A program made the position numbers and the translations under genes. From the NCBI GenBank assembly GCA_020881195.1, contig JAJIYL010000007.1, forward strand, positions 1-55,565: a DNA stretch of 55,565 bases, in the 5' to 3' direction. This DNA is from Rickettsia endosymbiont of Pseudomimeciton antennatum (GTDB lineage Bacteria; Pseudomonadota; Alphaproteobacteria; Rickettsiales; Rickettsiaceae). The notes under the pieces are model-generated. The model was not told the DNA's origin and did not search any database. It saw only the letters and a list, made by a program, of their open reading frames with translations. Below are positions 1 through 8,296 of this stretch, in pieces (position 1 is the first letter of the stretch; each line of letters starts with the position of its first letter).

Positions 1-24
1 ATTATCGGGTAGGTCCATACATGG
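1..24. repeat. 24-bp arm matching the far end of the window
   Basis: These 24 bases are the exact reverse complement of 55426-55449, which cover the upstream region and probable ATG of the last gene in the window. Here the match stops after ATGG and runs straight into a palindromic repeat, so this looks like the broken 5' end of a second copy of that gene. The full extent of the duplication lies outside the window. Confidence 0.6.
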
Positions 25-124
25 ATTGCTTCGTCGACCTAACTCGCTCCTCGCTAATAGACGCTTGGCGATCAGATTTTTTTATTCATCACAAGAAAAT
101 AGCAAAAAAATCGTGAACGCTCAC
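25..124. mobile_element. Truncated MITE-like element, right end
   Basis: Begins with half of the common palindromic repeat (TGGATTGCTTCGTCGAC to CTCGCTAATAGACG at 47-62). It continues with the CTTGGCGA..TTTTATTCATC..AAATAGCAAAAAAAT tail and closes with the 12-base terminus GTGAACGCTCAC at 113-124. Tail and terminus match the right end of the complete copies at 5809-5990 (which lies in the opposite orientation) and 30597-30782. The left terminus is missing. Confidence 0.6.
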
Positions 125-139
125 ATCTAAACTACAACT

Positions 140-528
140 GTGGTATTAGAATATATGCTAAAACATATACATGAGCGGGATATGATAAAGCTTTGGGAAG
201 AATTTCTACAAAGGTTTAAATTAGAGATATTAATTGATAAAGAGAATGGTTATATTTACTTAAGATCGTTTTTATGGTACACTGACACAAAATTACCTGA
301 GGCAAGACAATCAGAATTAGAAGAGCTACTAGCTAAGTATTTGTCAGAAGAAGAAAAAGGGAACATTATGAGAACTATTGCACAAAAATATATTGAGGAA
401 GGTGAAGTCAGAGGTAAAGCGGGAGAGAGAATAACAGTGGCTAAAAACCTCAAAAGAGCTGGAATATAGATTGAGATAATATCTCAATCTACTAGGTTAA
501 CTAAAGAGCAAATTGAAGAATTAGAATA
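140..528 (+). pseudogene. Rpn/PD-(D/E)XK nuclease-family transposase, C-terminal remnant
   Basis: The 109-residue open stretch from a GTG at 140 resembles the C-terminal half of the Rpn family (recombination-promoting nuclease, formerly 'putative transposase', about 300 aa). It has the usual helical tail with LPEARQSELEELL and a final EEGEVRGKAGERITVAKNL. The N-terminal PD-(D/E)XK catalytic domain is absent. A TAG at 467-469 interrupts the frame, but the frame continues as IEIISQSTRLTKEQIEELE to a TAA at 526-528, which is how intact members end. It is therefore both truncated and nonsense-mutated. A mobile-element end lies just upstream. Confidence 0.7.
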
Positions 529-597
529 AATATTTTTGCAAATAGACCTACCGTTACTGATTTATAATTCATTTATAATAGAATTTAAAATAATAAT

Positions 598-1302
598 ATG
601 TCGATAGAAAAAGAGCGATATTTAAATATAATATACAAATCTCCAGTAATTTTTAGAATAAAAGAAGTAGCACTTCCTGCATTCAGATTCTTTGAGATAG
701 AAGCAACAAAGAAACATCCTAGGATACAAATTGAGGTTGACGATAAAACAATAATAAAAGATATGATTGATTGTTGCGGGGAAGCTCTCTACAGTCTATT
801 TCAAGATGAAAAAAAAGAAAAACATAATATACGAGGTTGGTCAACAGGATATATATTAGGCTTTCTTTCATCCAGTTTATGGACTCATTGGAATGCCGAA
901 TATTTATACCCTGAAACTGAAGAATATAAGAATTTAATGTTTTTAATATCCATTTATTTATATAGTAAAATGGACTATCAATACAATTATCAACTGACTT
1001 TTAAAATACAAAAAATTTATGATTATTTTATGTCTCATAAATCTGATTTTAATTCTATCGCTAATACTGGAGATAATTTGATATCTTTAGAAAATTTTAA
1101 AAAGAAAAAAGGGGTTCCTGATAATCAAAAATTTGCTAATTCATTCATTAATTATTTAGAATCCTTGCTATTACAAGAGCATGATAAAATTTTCAAGAAA
1201 ATTTCTGTAGGGAAAGATAATAATTTGCAAAATATACGAAATCTCTTTAACTCTGATGAAATAAATGAATTAATAAAATTTGCTGAACAACAATCACAGT
1301 AA
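598..1302 (+). CDS. Hypothetical protein, 234 aa
   Basis: I do not recognise this protein. It is soluble-looking, with no signal peptide or membrane segment, and is rich in Lys, Asn, Ile and Tyr. It has an aromatic central part (WSTGYILGFLSSSLWTHW at about residues 80-97) and a charged C-terminal half with a KKKKG stretch. Codon use matches the AT-rich neighbours and the frame is long and uninterrupted, so it is probably a real gene. It stands alone between a nuclease relic and gpsA, with a palindromic repeat after it. A cytosolic lineage-specific protein is the most that can be inferred. Confidence 0.55.
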   Translation: MSIEKERYLNIIYKSPVIFRIKEVALPAFRFFEIEATKKHPRIQIEVDDKTIIKDMIDCCGEALYSLFQDEKKEKHNIRGWSTGYILGFLSSSLWTHWNAEYLYPETEEYKNLMFLISIYLYSKMDYQYNYQLTFKIQKIYDYFMSHKSDFNSIANTGDNLISLENFKKKKGVPDNQKFANSFINYLESLLLQEHDKIFKKISVGKDNNLQNIRNLFNSDEINELIKFAEQQSQ

Positions 1303-1320
1303 TATATTTAAATATGATAA

Positions 1321-1385
1321 GTTGTGGTTGTGGCAATCCATTATTTTTGGATTGCTTCTTGGCTTAAGCCTCCTCGCAATAACAG
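1321..1385. repeat. Palindromic repeat (GCAATCCA/TGGATTGC type)
   Basis: One copy of the window's abundant palindromic repeat. GTGGCAATCCA pairs with TGGATTGCTTC across a short AT loop, followed by the CTCCTCGCAATAAC arm. It fills the gap between the hypothetical gene and gpsA. Confidence 0.75.
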
Positions 1386-1442
1386 TATGATGGGTGCTTA
1401 TTCAGTACTAATTCAAGTTAATTCACTATATAAATAATTACT

Positions 1443-2399
1443 ATGAAAAAATTTAAAAATATTGCTGTTTATGGTGGTGGTAGTTGGGGAACTGCACTAG
1501 CCTGTCAGGTGGCAAGATGCTATGAGGAAGTTCCGATATTGGTACGCGAGAATAATATTATTGATGAAATGTTAAATAATAGAACTAATAGCAAATATCT
1601 TGGCTCTGACATTACATTACCTAATAATATAATTCCTTGTAGTAATCTGCCATATATCTTAAATAAAGAAGTAATAATTATTGCGGTACCATCTTTTGCT
1701 TTCCAGGAGACTTTGGAGATATTAAAAGATGCTGGGATATCTGAAAGCGTAGCATTATTAGTTGCAACTAAAGGGTTTGGTAGAGACCCTACGGAGTTAT
1801 TATCTGATAAAGTAAAAGCCATATTACCAGCTAATCCTTTAGCCTTCATAGCTGGACCTAACCTAGCTAAAGAAGTTGCTCAAGATTTATTAACTTCAGT
1901 AACCATTGCCTCTTTAGATGTTGATCTTGCTAGACGACTAGCAATTAGTTTAGCATCACCACAATTTAAGGTTACCATAACTGACTATGTGGTAGTGATG
2001 CAAGTGGCATCGGCTGTTAAAAATATTATAGCGATAAAGAGTGGTTGGTATGATGCAAAAGGCTATGGACAGAATGCGAAAGCCGGTCTTATAACTCAAG
2101 GGCTTCAAGAAATAAAAATTTTATCTGAAGCAATTGATGGAGAGCTTGAGGATGCTTCTATTTTATGTGCTCCAGGTATATTGGGGGATTTGGTACTAAC
2201 TTGCTACTCTAAAGAATCACGAAATACTAGATTTGGTTATGAACTGGGTAAGAATTTAGATGTTGAAAATTTTTTAAATCAAAATTTATACTTAGCGGAG
2301 GGGCGAGAATCTGCTAAACTGGTACTGGATCTCATAAGAAAATATAAGCTAGTATTGCCTGTTATTGAGTCAGTAATTGCAGAACTAAAAATAGTATGA
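1443..2399 (+). CDS. gpsA: NAD(P)H-dependent glycerol-3-phosphate dehydrogenase
   Basis: Cytosolic enzyme that interconverts dihydroxyacetone phosphate and sn-glycerol-3-phosphate, the backbone for phospholipid synthesis. The N-terminal Rossmann motif GGGSWGTALA is at residues 11-20. The GPNLAKEVA motif lies near residue 138 and the conserved SAVKNIIAIKSG segment, with the catalytic Lys, near 190. A GILGDLVLTC segment and the NTRFGYELG segment follow, as in GpsA. At 318 aa it is about the normal length (330). Its stop overlaps the ATG of the next gene (ATGA), so the two are probably co-transcribed. Confidence 0.95.
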   Translation: MKKFKNIAVYGGGSWGTALACQVARCYEEVPILVRENNIIDEMLNNRTNSKYLGSDITLPNNIIPCSNLPYILNKEVIIIAVPSFAFQETLEILKDAGISESVALLVATKGFGRDPTELLSDKVKAILPANPLAFIAGPNLAKEVAQDLLTSVTIASLDVDLARRLAISLASPQFKVTITDYVVVMQVASAVKNIIAIKSGWYDAKGYGQNAKAGLITQGLQEIKILSEAIDGELEDASILCAPGILGDLVLTCYSKESRNTRFGYELGKNLDVENFLNQNLYLAEGRESAKLVLDLIRKYKLVLPVIESVIAELKIV

Positions 2400-2905
2400 A
2401 ATTTTTTAGACAATTATCACCAATAGTTAGTAAAATAATATTATTAGAATTTTGTTTGTTATTAGTAATTTTCCCGCTAGAAAATTTTAGAATTAATACA
2501 GAAACTGTTATTTTCCCATCTTTTGAAATAAGTTTACTTTACTATTTTGCTACATTTTATCATGTTGGTTTTTGGCTAATATTTTTAGTAGGAATAATTT
2601 TTGACCAATTATATTCTATGCCAATTGGCACAAATTCCTTGGTTCTTATAACTGCTCACATAATTTTACAATTCACCGGGAAATTTTTTATAGTTAGAAG
2701 CTACTTAACAAATTTTCTAATTTTCTGGTTCTATTATTTTTTTATATTACATTTTAGGTATTTGCTAATTTTAACTAAAGGCTTATCTTCCCAAGGGTAT
2801 CTTACGATGTTAGTACACTATCTAATTACGATATTCTCCTATAATTTGCTACGAATTCCACTTGATAAGGCATTATTTCCCAAACGTCATTACGAGGAGG
2901 TGTAA
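2396..2905 (+). CDS. MreD-like rod-shape membrane protein
   Basis: Integral membrane protein of 169 aa with about five hydrophobic segments. The segment IIFDQLYSMPIGTNSL near residues 74-89 has the D-x(4-6)-P-x-G-x-x-x-L pattern of MreD, the membrane partner of MreB/MreC in cell-wall elongation. Size and topology also fit. The assignment is by pattern only, and it sits after gpsA rather than in an mreBCD cluster. The last six residues (RHYEEV) and the stop codon are encoded by the palindromic repeat that begins at 2885, so the original C-terminus has probably been replaced. Overlaps gpsA by 4 nt. Confidence 0.5.
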   Translation: MKFFRQLSPIVSKIILLEFCLLLVIFPLENFRINTETVIFPSFEISLLYYFATFYHVGFWLIFLVGIIFDQLYSMPIGTNSLVLITAHIILQFTGKFFIVRSYLTNFLIFWFYYFFILHFRYLLILTKGLSSQGYLTMLVHYLITIFSYNLLRIPLDKALFPKRHYEEV

Positions 2906-3062
2906 ACCTCAACCGTCATTGCGAGGAGGTGTGAGCCGACGAAGCAATCCATTTTTGGTTACTTTTATGGATTGCTTCGTCGACCTACGGTCTTCTTCAC
3001 AATGACATTTTTTTTAGATTTATAATTGCTTCGTTGAGCGATCTACTTCTTGCTAATAGACG
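2885..3062. repeat. Cluster of palindromic repeats
   Basis: A left arm (CGTCATTACGAGGAGG, 2885-2900) is followed by a second left arm at 2910. Next come GAAGCAATCCA, a loop, TGGATTGCTTCGTCGAC and a right arm ending in AATGAC at 3006. A decayed third half ends in CTAATAGACGG at about 3062. The first arm overlaps the end of the preceding gene. Confidence 0.75.
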
Positions 3063-3112
3063 GCAGTATAGCTAATTGGGTAAGCTATAGTTTACTAATT
3101 TCAAAAAGTCTG

Positions 3113-3141
3113 TTGTATATGATCGTAAGAAGTGCGATAAT
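3113..3141 (+). promoter_or_regulatory. Probable sigma-70 promoter for the solute-binding protein
   Basis: TTGTAT at 3113-3118 and GATAAT at 3136-3141 are separated by 17 nt, and the start codon is 33 nt downstream. Inferred from consensus only. Confidence 0.4.
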
Positions 3142-3173
3142 ATAGCAATGATTAACATAGTTATTTGATTTTT

Positions 3174-3905
3174 ATGAGATTAATAAAGTTCTTCTTGCTT
3201 ATTATATGTTCTTTTTTGATAGTTAGTTGTGGTAAACAGTCTCAAGAAAAGAGCTTAATAGTTGCAACTTCTGCAGATAACCCTCCTTACGAATTTATCC
3301 AGAATGGGCAGATAGTAGGATTTGATATTGATATTATTAATGCTATAGGAGAAAAATTAGAGAAAAAAATTATAATTAAAAATTTTGATTTTAATGGCTT
3401 ACTTGCATCCTTGGCTAGTGAAAATGTTGATATAGTGATCGCTGGATTAACAGTGACCGAAGAGCGTAAAAAACACATTAGCTTTTCAGCTCCTTATGTA
3501 ACAACTAACGTATCAGTATTATATAGATCAACAGATGATTTAAAGAGTGTTGAAGACTTGGATAATAAAGTCGTTGGCGTGCAACTCGGTACAACATGGG
3601 CGGTGATAGTTCAGGATTTATCCAAGCAGTTTAATATTAGAACAAATTATTTGTTGAATAATTTAATGCTAGTCGAAGAATTAAAGTCAAAAGTTATAGA
3701 TGTGGTGGTACTAGAGGAATCGCAATCTAAGAAATTCATTGAGAATAATCCTGATCTTGCTAGTTTTAGTTTAACAGAGTTTTCATCTAAACTTGCTATC
3801 GCTATGCCAAAAGATTCTGAACTTGTTGAAATTGTCAATAAAGCTATTAGTGAGTTAAAGGAAGATGGGACAATTAGTCGTATTACTAAAAAATGGCTTC
3901 AATAG
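3174..3905 (+). CDS. Amino-acid ABC transporter substrate-binding lipoprotein
   Basis: Family 3 periplasmic solute-binding protein (GlnH/ArtJ/GltI type), which would capture a polar amino acid for an ABC importer. The ATG at 3174 is preferred over an in-frame TTG nine bases upstream because it directly begins a signal peptide (MRLIKFFLL) ending in the lipobox IVSC at about residues 16-19, so it is a likely lipoprotein. The NPPYEF and [14 protein letters not shown] motifs and the [17 protein letters not shown] region are typical. Length is about 243 aa. No permease or ATPase is adjacent. Its end overlaps the next gene by 13 nt. Confidence 0.85.
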   Translation: MRLIKFFLLIICSFLIVSCGKQSQEKSLIVATSADNPPYEFIQNGQIVGFDIDIINAIGEKLEKKIIIKNFDFNGLLASLASENVDIVIAGLTVTEERKKHISFSAPYVTTNVSVLYRSTDDLKSVEDLDNKVVGVQLGTTWAVIVQDLSKQFNIRTNYLLNNLMLVEELKSKVIDVVVLEESQSKKFIENNPDLASFSLTEFSSKLAIAMPKDSELVEIVNKAISELKEDGTISRITKKWLQ

Positions 3906-4375
3906 TGAATTCTGAACAATTTAAACAAGCTCTTAGCACTTTACCTACTGGTGTTACTATTATCACTACTTTATATAATAATAAGCTATTTGGTTTCACT
4001 GCAGACTCTTTTACCTCGGTTTCTTTGTTACCACCATTGGTATCGTTTTGTCTTGATAAAAAATCCTTCAGTATTAGTGCTTTTGTTGGTAGTGAGTATT
4101 TTGCTGTTAGTATATTAGCCGAAAATCAAGAGGATATATCTAGACATTTTTCTAAGTTTAATACTGATAAATTTGCTGGTATTTCGTATGATTTGGGACA
4201 AATTACTAATTGTCCTTTGATTGAAGGGGCAGTTTGCCATATTGAGTGTAACAAGTTTAATCAATATGAAGCAGGGGATCATGTCATATTTATTGGTAAA
4301 GTGGTAAGTACTGTGGTGACTAGTAGTTTAAAACCACTAGTACATTGTTTAAGACAATATAGAGGGTTAAAATGA
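3893..4375 (+). CDS. Flavin reductase family protein (FMN-binding)
   Basis: A 160-aa protein with the flavin-reductase split-barrel pattern: N-terminal [13 protein letters not shown], then [21 protein letters not shown] (the FMN-phosphate loop with S/T residues) and [18 protein letters not shown]. Members reduce FMN with NAD(P)H or serve as the reductase partner of a monooxygenase. The partner is unknown here. It starts inside the end of the binding-protein gene and its stop overlaps the dapB start (ATGA), suggesting one transcript of three unrelated genes. Confidence 0.85.
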   Translation: MASIVNSEQFKQALSTLPTGVTIITTLYNNKLFGFTADSFTSVSLLPPLVSFCLDKKSFSISAFVGSEYFAVSILAENQEDISRHFSKFNTDKFAGISYDLGQITNCPLIEGAVCHIECNKFNQYEAGDHVIFIGKVVSTVVTSSLKPLVHCLRQYRGLK

Positions 4376-5121
4376 GTGTTTCTATAGGTATTTGTGGTGC
4401 TACCGGTAAAATGGGACAGATAATAATTCAAAAAATAAAGGGACTTAATAGTTGTACGCTTTCCGCAACATTTTCTAGGCAAAATAACATGGATGTTCTT
4501 GCTGAGTTCTGTCAGAATTCTGAGGTGATTATCGATTTTTCTAGTAGCGAGATATTGGAAAAATTGCTTGATTATGCTATTAAGTACAACAACAAATTAG
4601 TTATTGGTACTACTGGTCTGACTAACTATCAACTTGATCGTTTACATGAAGTTTCCAAAAGTTTAGCAATATTCTATTCGGCTAATATGAGTTTAGGAGC
4701 GAATTTACTGGCGATACTGGCAAAAAAGGCAGCAGAAATTTTAGATAATACGTACGATATAGAGATTTTAGATTGTCACCATCGTATGAAAAGAGATGCA
4801 CCGTCTGGTACGGCTATAATGTTAGGTAAGGCTGTGGCAAAAGTTAGAAATTTAGATTTTAATAAATGTGCGATATTTGATCGTACTGTAAAAGATCAAA
4901 GACAGGTTGGCGAAATTGGCATTGCTTCCATTAGGGGAGGGCATTTACATGGAGAACATCAGGTGTTATTTTTAGGGGATAACCAAACCCTTACTCTAAA
5001 ACATCAGGGGTCAAGAGAGTCCTTTGCTGATGGGGCAATTCAGGCTGCCATCTGGATATCTGATAAACCGCCTGCTCTTTATTCAATGAGCGATATGTTG
5101 CCATCTCTGCAAAAGTTTTAA
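4372..5121 (+). CDS. dapB: 4-hydroxy-tetrahydrodipicolinate reductase
   Basis: Second committed step of the diaminopimelate/lysine pathway, reducing the DapA product with NAD(P)H. It supplies meso-DAP for peptidoglycan. The nucleotide-binding motif GATGKMG is at residues 9-15. The catalytic/substrate motif [15 protein letters not shown] is at about 134-148, with the His pair and Lys. The C-terminal VRGGHxxGEHxV-like segment reads as [14 protein letters not shown]. Length 249 aa is about normal. It is translationally coupled to the flavin reductase. Confidence 0.95.
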   Translation: MSVSIGICGATGKMGQIIIQKIKGLNSCTLSATFSRQNNMDVLAEFCQNSEVIIDFSSSEILEKLLDYAIKYNNKLVIGTTGLTNYQLDRLHEVSKSLAIFYSANMSLGANLLAILAKKAAEILDNTYDIEILDCHHRMKRDAPSGTAIMLGKAVAKVRNLDFNKCAIFDRTVKDQRQVGEIGIASIRGGHLHGEHQVLFLGDNQTLTLKHQGSRESFADGAIQAAIWISDKPPALYSMSDMLPSLQKF

Positions 5122-5159
5122 CAATTAACAAATATTTGTATTATTTACAGCTGTACATA

Positions 5160-5188
5160 TTGACATAAAGCCCTAATAGTAGTATAAT
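5160..5188 (+). promoter_or_regulatory. Consensus sigma-70 promoter for rpmB-rpmE
   Basis: Perfect TTGACA (5160-5165), a 17-nt spacer and perfect TATAAT (5183-5188). The start codon of rpmB is about 35 nt downstream, preceded by AGGAG at 5213-5217. This is the strongest promoter match in the window. Confidence 0.85.
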
Positions 5189-5222
5189 TACGTGATATTG
5201 ATGAATAATTATAGGAGTCACG

Positions 5223-5516
5223 ATGTCTCGTAGGTGTGAGCTTAGTGGGGTTGGTGTTTTACACGGTAATAAAGTGTCGCACTCGCAAAGAAAAACTAGA
5301 AGACGCTTTGAGCCAAATCTAAGAGTGGTAAGGTTTGCAAGTGATCTCACTGGGCAAGAATATAAGCTTTCGGTAAATGCTAAATGTCTACGTTCTGTTG
5401 AGAAGGTAGGTGGTTTTGATGAATATATGCTTAAAATATCAAGTGATATACTTTCAGATAAAGCTCAAGTAATTAAAAGAAAGATAGCTGAGAAAAAAGT
5501 TGGTGCTGCATTATGA
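5223..5516 (+). CDS. rpmB: 50S ribosomal protein L28
   Basis: Large-subunit ribosomal protein. The N-terminal MSRRCELSG and the GNKVSHSQRKTRRRFEPNL motif (about residues 16-34) are diagnostic of L28, followed by LSVNAKCLRSVEKVGG. Its 97 aa is the usual alphaproteobacterial length, longer than the 78-aa E. coli form. A strong promoter and AGGAG ribosome-binding site precede it, and its stop overlaps the rpmE start by 4 nt. Confidence 0.96.
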   Translation: MSRRCELSGVGVLHGNKVSHSQRKTRRRFEPNLRVVRFASDLTGQEYKLSVNAKCLRSVEKVGGFDEYMLKISSDILSDKAQVIKRKIAEKKVGAAL

Positions 5517-5740
5517 AAGCTGGAATACATCCAAAATATAAAAAGTTTAAAATTATTATTAGTAATGATGTTTTTGAGACAAATTCCGGTGGTTATGCAG
5601 AAGAAATTTTGATGGATGTTGATTATAGGAAACATCCAGCATGGACTAAAGAATCTGGAAATGTTGTTAACCAATCTAACAAAAATGTCAGCGACTTTAA
5701 CAAAAAATTTGCTGGGCTTAGTTTCGGTAAGAAGGTTTAA
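5513..5740 (+). CDS. rpmE: 50S ribosomal protein L31
   Basis: A 75-aa L31 beginning MKAGIHPKYKKFKI, with the HPAWT and NVSDFNKKFAGL motifs. The CxxC zinc-binding cysteines of the zinc-containing paralogues are absent, so this is the zinc-independent (C-minus) form, which spares zinc. It starts within the last codons of rpmB, so the pair forms an operon. Downstream is a short spacer interrupted by a mobile element. Confidence 0.95.
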   Translation: MKAGIHPKYKKFKIIISNDVFETNSGGYAEEILMDVDYRKHPAWTKESGNVVNQSNKNVSDFNKKFAGLSFGKKV

Positions 5741-5800
5741 GCAAGTTCTGCTTGTTCCAGAGATTGGCTATATCTTTAATGATATCTGTTATGGTATCCT

Positions 5801-5998
5801 TGTGGAATGTAAGCGTTCACAGATTTTTTTGCTATTTTCTTATGAATAAAAAATCTGCTCGCCAAGCGTCTATTAGCGAGACCATGTAGTGGTCGTGGCA
5901 ATCCATAAAGCTTGTTATATGGATTGCTTCTTGGCTCACGCCTTCTAGCAATGACGTCTTGTATTTTAACTTTTTTCCGTGAACGCTCACTGTGGAAT
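5801..5998. mobile_element. MITE-like element with 8-bp target duplication
   Basis: The element spans 5809-5990 (182 bp). It starts GTAAGCGTTCAC and ends GTGAACGCTCAC, which are inverted repeats matching at 11 of 12 positions. It is flanked by the direct repeat TGTGGAAT (5801-5808 and 5991-5998), a classic target-site duplication. There is no coding capacity. Inside the ends are conserved arms (GATTTTTTTGCTATTTTCTTATGAATAAA-like on one side, TTTTAACTTTTTTCC on the other) around one copy of the common palindromic repeat. It resembles a non-autonomous transposon moved in trans. Confidence 0.8.
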
Positions 5999-6092
5999 CG
6001 GAGACCAAAGGTTTTGTAGTATTGCAGACTTTGTCAGTATGGGAATGATGCGTATCATTTTTACTAATTAAGTAAATAAGAATATCTATTAT

Positions 6093-6169
<77 letters not shown>

Positions 6170-6233
6170 ATTTATAATGCTATTGTTATAGTTAAATTTT
6201 GTATAGTTGGAAACAGTATCAAAAAGTAGAATA

Positions 6234-6983
6234 ATGTCTCATGATTCTATAGTGTTTCTATTGTTTATATTGGGCTTAATAACTGGATTTATTGGCACTA
6301 ATACTGGTGGTAGTGTTCTTGTTACTGTTCCAATAATGATTTGGTTAGGCATTTCCCCACAATCTGCCATTGCAAGTGCTCGAGTTGCATCCATTGGCAC
6401 AATGGTAGCAGGATTAAGGCAATTTTATAAAAATGGGAAAGTGGATTTTTATCTTGCATTCAGAGCTTCTTTTTTAGGGGTTGTAGGAGCTTGTATAGGA
6501 GCTTATCTTATTGTCTATATTTCTTCATACATTGCAGAAAAAGCAATAGGTATTGTAACGCTTTTTTTGTTGTTTATATCAATAAGTAGAAAAAAAACTA
6601 CAACAAATATACTTTATAAAAATCCTAATGTATATTTAAAAGAGTTTATAGGGTATTTTCTTTTTATTTTTGCAGGAATGTTAGGGGGGTTTTTTGGTGG
6701 TCAGGCAATTATTGCAACCTACATTTTTTCTATTTTTTTTAATAAAAGCATATCAGAATCTGTCGGAACAAGAAAAGTTAATGGATTATTGGTATCTTTT
6801 TTTGCTATATTAATTTATGGTGTACATAATCTGATTAATTGGGTTTTTAGCATTTCGCTTATTCTTGGAACATTAATAGGTTCTACATTCGGAGCTAAAT
6901 ACGCTCTTAAAAAAGGGGATAAGTGGATAGAAAATCTTTTTAACATTGTAGTTATTGTTTTATCTTTAAATATGATATTTTGA
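6234..6983 (+). CDS. TauE/SafE-family membrane permease
   Basis: Inner-membrane protein of about 249 aa with seven to eight hydrophobic segments and the two-fold TauE/SafE pattern. GxxxGxxGxNTGGSVLVTVPIMIWLG in the first half is echoed by GMLGGFFGGQAIIATYIFS in the second. Family members export or import sulfur-containing or small organic anions, but the substrate cannot be read here. An upstream in-frame TTG at 6207 could add nine residues. The ATG at 6234 is preferred because it directly precedes the first membrane segment. It overlaps or abuts a small gene. Confidence 0.75.
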   Translation: MSHDSIVFLLFILGLITGFIGTNTGGSVLVTVPIMIWLGISPQSAIASARVASIGTMVAGLRQFYKNGKVDFYLAFRASFLGVVGACIGAYLIVYISSYIAEKAIGIVTLFLLFISISRKKTTTNILYKNPNVYLKEFIGYFLFIFAGMLGGFFGGQAIIATYIFSIFFNKSISESVGTRKVNGLLVSFFAILIYGVHNLINWVFSISLILGTLIGSTFGAKYALKKGDKWIENLFNIVVIVLSLNMIF

Positions 6984-7204
6984 GTAAATGGAAAATGGAA
7001 AAGGCATATGATTTTTTGAAACCTCTTTATATATCGTCTAAACCTAGGAAATTTGGAATTACTGTTGTTAGTGAAAAAGCAAAATCTTTTATGGAAGCAC
7101 AGTATTTTATTGAAACGGTAGGAGAAATTGTTGATTATGTAAAATTTCCAGATCATGCGGGGTTAATGTGGAGATATTCTCCTCAAGAAATACGCCTTAA
7201 ATGA
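6980..7204 (+). CDS. Small hypothetical protein, 74 aa
   Basis: I do not recognise it. It is a basic and aromatic soluble-looking peptide with no signal sequence. The first possible start is a TTG overlapping the permease stop by 4 nt; an ATG at 6995 would shorten it by five residues. The close coupling to the permease is the main reason to treat it as real. It could instead be the C-terminal remnant of a larger gene. Confidence 0.4.
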   Translation: MSKWKMEKAYDFLKPLYISSKPRKFGITVVSEKAKSFMEAQYFIETVGEIVDYVKFPDHAGLMWRYSPQEIRLK

Positions 7205-7352
7205 TAGGCGACAATGACCAGGTTTTGTAAACATTTCTCTTTGATGTGAAAATTTATAGGTGTTTTCGCTAAGCAAGAACCGTAGTATGGTACATATTGC
7301 GAACCTTAAACCAGTTTAGATTGGAGATTTTACAGATTACTTTAAAGCCTAG

Positions 7353-7457
7353 TTATTTTATAGCATCTAGCTTTTTTGCTATTTCTGTAAGTGTTAACGA
7401 GTTGCCTTCTTCTACTAAACGACGGAACGTTGATAAATTATGGGTTTTATGACCAGA
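7353..7457 (-). pseudogene. Possible C-terminal relic, minus strand
   Basis: A 34-codon open stretch ends in RRLVEEGNSLTLTEIAKKLD plus three residues, which resembles the helix-turn-helix end of a regulator or antitoxin. A stop lies immediately upstream and there is no start. It is the only coding-like trace in 7205-7590; the rest of that stretch shows nothing I can name. Confidence 0.25.
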
Positions 7458-7589
7458 TCATTTCTGGTAGAGTTCTTTCGCCTTTATATCTCTAGTTTGT
7501 TTATTTAATATAATCTACTCATGGATTATTGACCGACTAATTTTAAAAGTCTTGCATGTCAGCTCTACTTTCTTAGAGTTCTCATAATA

Positions 7590-7733
7590 ATGGGATTGTT
7601 GTCAGATGAAGATTTTTTGAATCAGTTTTAGGGCGGGTACCCGCAAAACCGTAGCGTACTCGAATGTACGTGAGGATTTGAGGATGTACACGACGCCAAA
7701 ATGATCAAAAAAAATCATCTGGCAACAGTCCCA
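7590..7733. repeat. Palindromic element with 40-bp imperfect arms
   Basis: The left arm begins ATGGGATTGTTGTCAGATGA and the right arm is its imperfect reverse complement ending at 7733. The core carries the motif CGTACTCGAATGTACGTGAGG. A related core with different arms occurs at 11682-11809 and 45298-45443. The layout is that of a rickettsial palindromic element. Confidence 0.7.
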
Positions 7734-7839
7734 TAATCTATCGCTCTAGAACGTAAATTATAACTGTATGGTGCCGCCATATTGCTATATCTATCATTAT
7801 AACTAATATGAACCTATATGTTAAGTGCTATAACTAGAA

Positions 7840-8039
7840 AACCCCAATTTCAGATTAACTTAGTTAATCCGAAATTGGAATAATAATGTAAACAATCAGG
7901 TTAGAAGCGGTTCGTCGCCTGATTGTTAAAATAATAAAAATGGCTAATAATCTTATTTTTCAGATTAAAAATAAGATTATTAGCTAAAAATTAGGTTAAA
8001 ATGCATTCGTAGAACCGCTTCAAGAATGCATTTTTCCTT
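7840..8039 (+). repeat. Four-hairpin structured repeat, copy 1
   Basis: A 200-nt unit nearly identical to 17163-17362. It folds as four successive hairpins: 7844-7878, 7891-7927, 7944-7983 and 7998-8034. The loop of hairpin 2 contains GAAGCGGTTC (7904-7913) and the loop of hairpin 4 contains GAACCGCTTC (8012-8021), which are exact reverse complements and could pair. A T-A pair in hairpin 3 is C-G in the other copy. It has no open frame of note. It may be a structured RNA or a small mobile unit. Confidence 0.6.
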
Positions 8040-8059
8040 TCTGGAAAATATCTATTCTT

Positions 8060-8095
8060 GGTAACGTTTTTTTTGTTGTTCCATCAGGACGTTAC
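8060..8095. other. Inverted repeat GGTAACG/CGTTACC
   Basis: A seven-base stem, GGTAACG and CGTTACC, around a T-rich loop, just after the four-hairpin unit. The role is unknown and it may belong to the same structured region. The rest of 8096-8296 shows nothing I can identify. Confidence 0.35.
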
Positions 8096-8296
8096 CATTT
8101 CTTAACCTTTTTGTTTACTAATTTCTTCCATTTCTTTATTTAGGTGTACAGAACCTAGTGAATTATTGAATATTGTTTTTATTAACAAAAATAAAAATAT
8201 TTTAATAAAAAATTAGTTGACTATTTAATTCAGGTTATGTTTAATCATAATTATAGGTACTGCAACCAAAACTTAAACATGGTGAAAACATGATAT

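Noticed and set aside
5616..6058. A frame after rpmE that could continue across the MITE if the element and one target copy are removed
   Set aside because: The joined frame is short, overlaps rpmE in another frame and resembles nothing; interruption of a gene is not supported.
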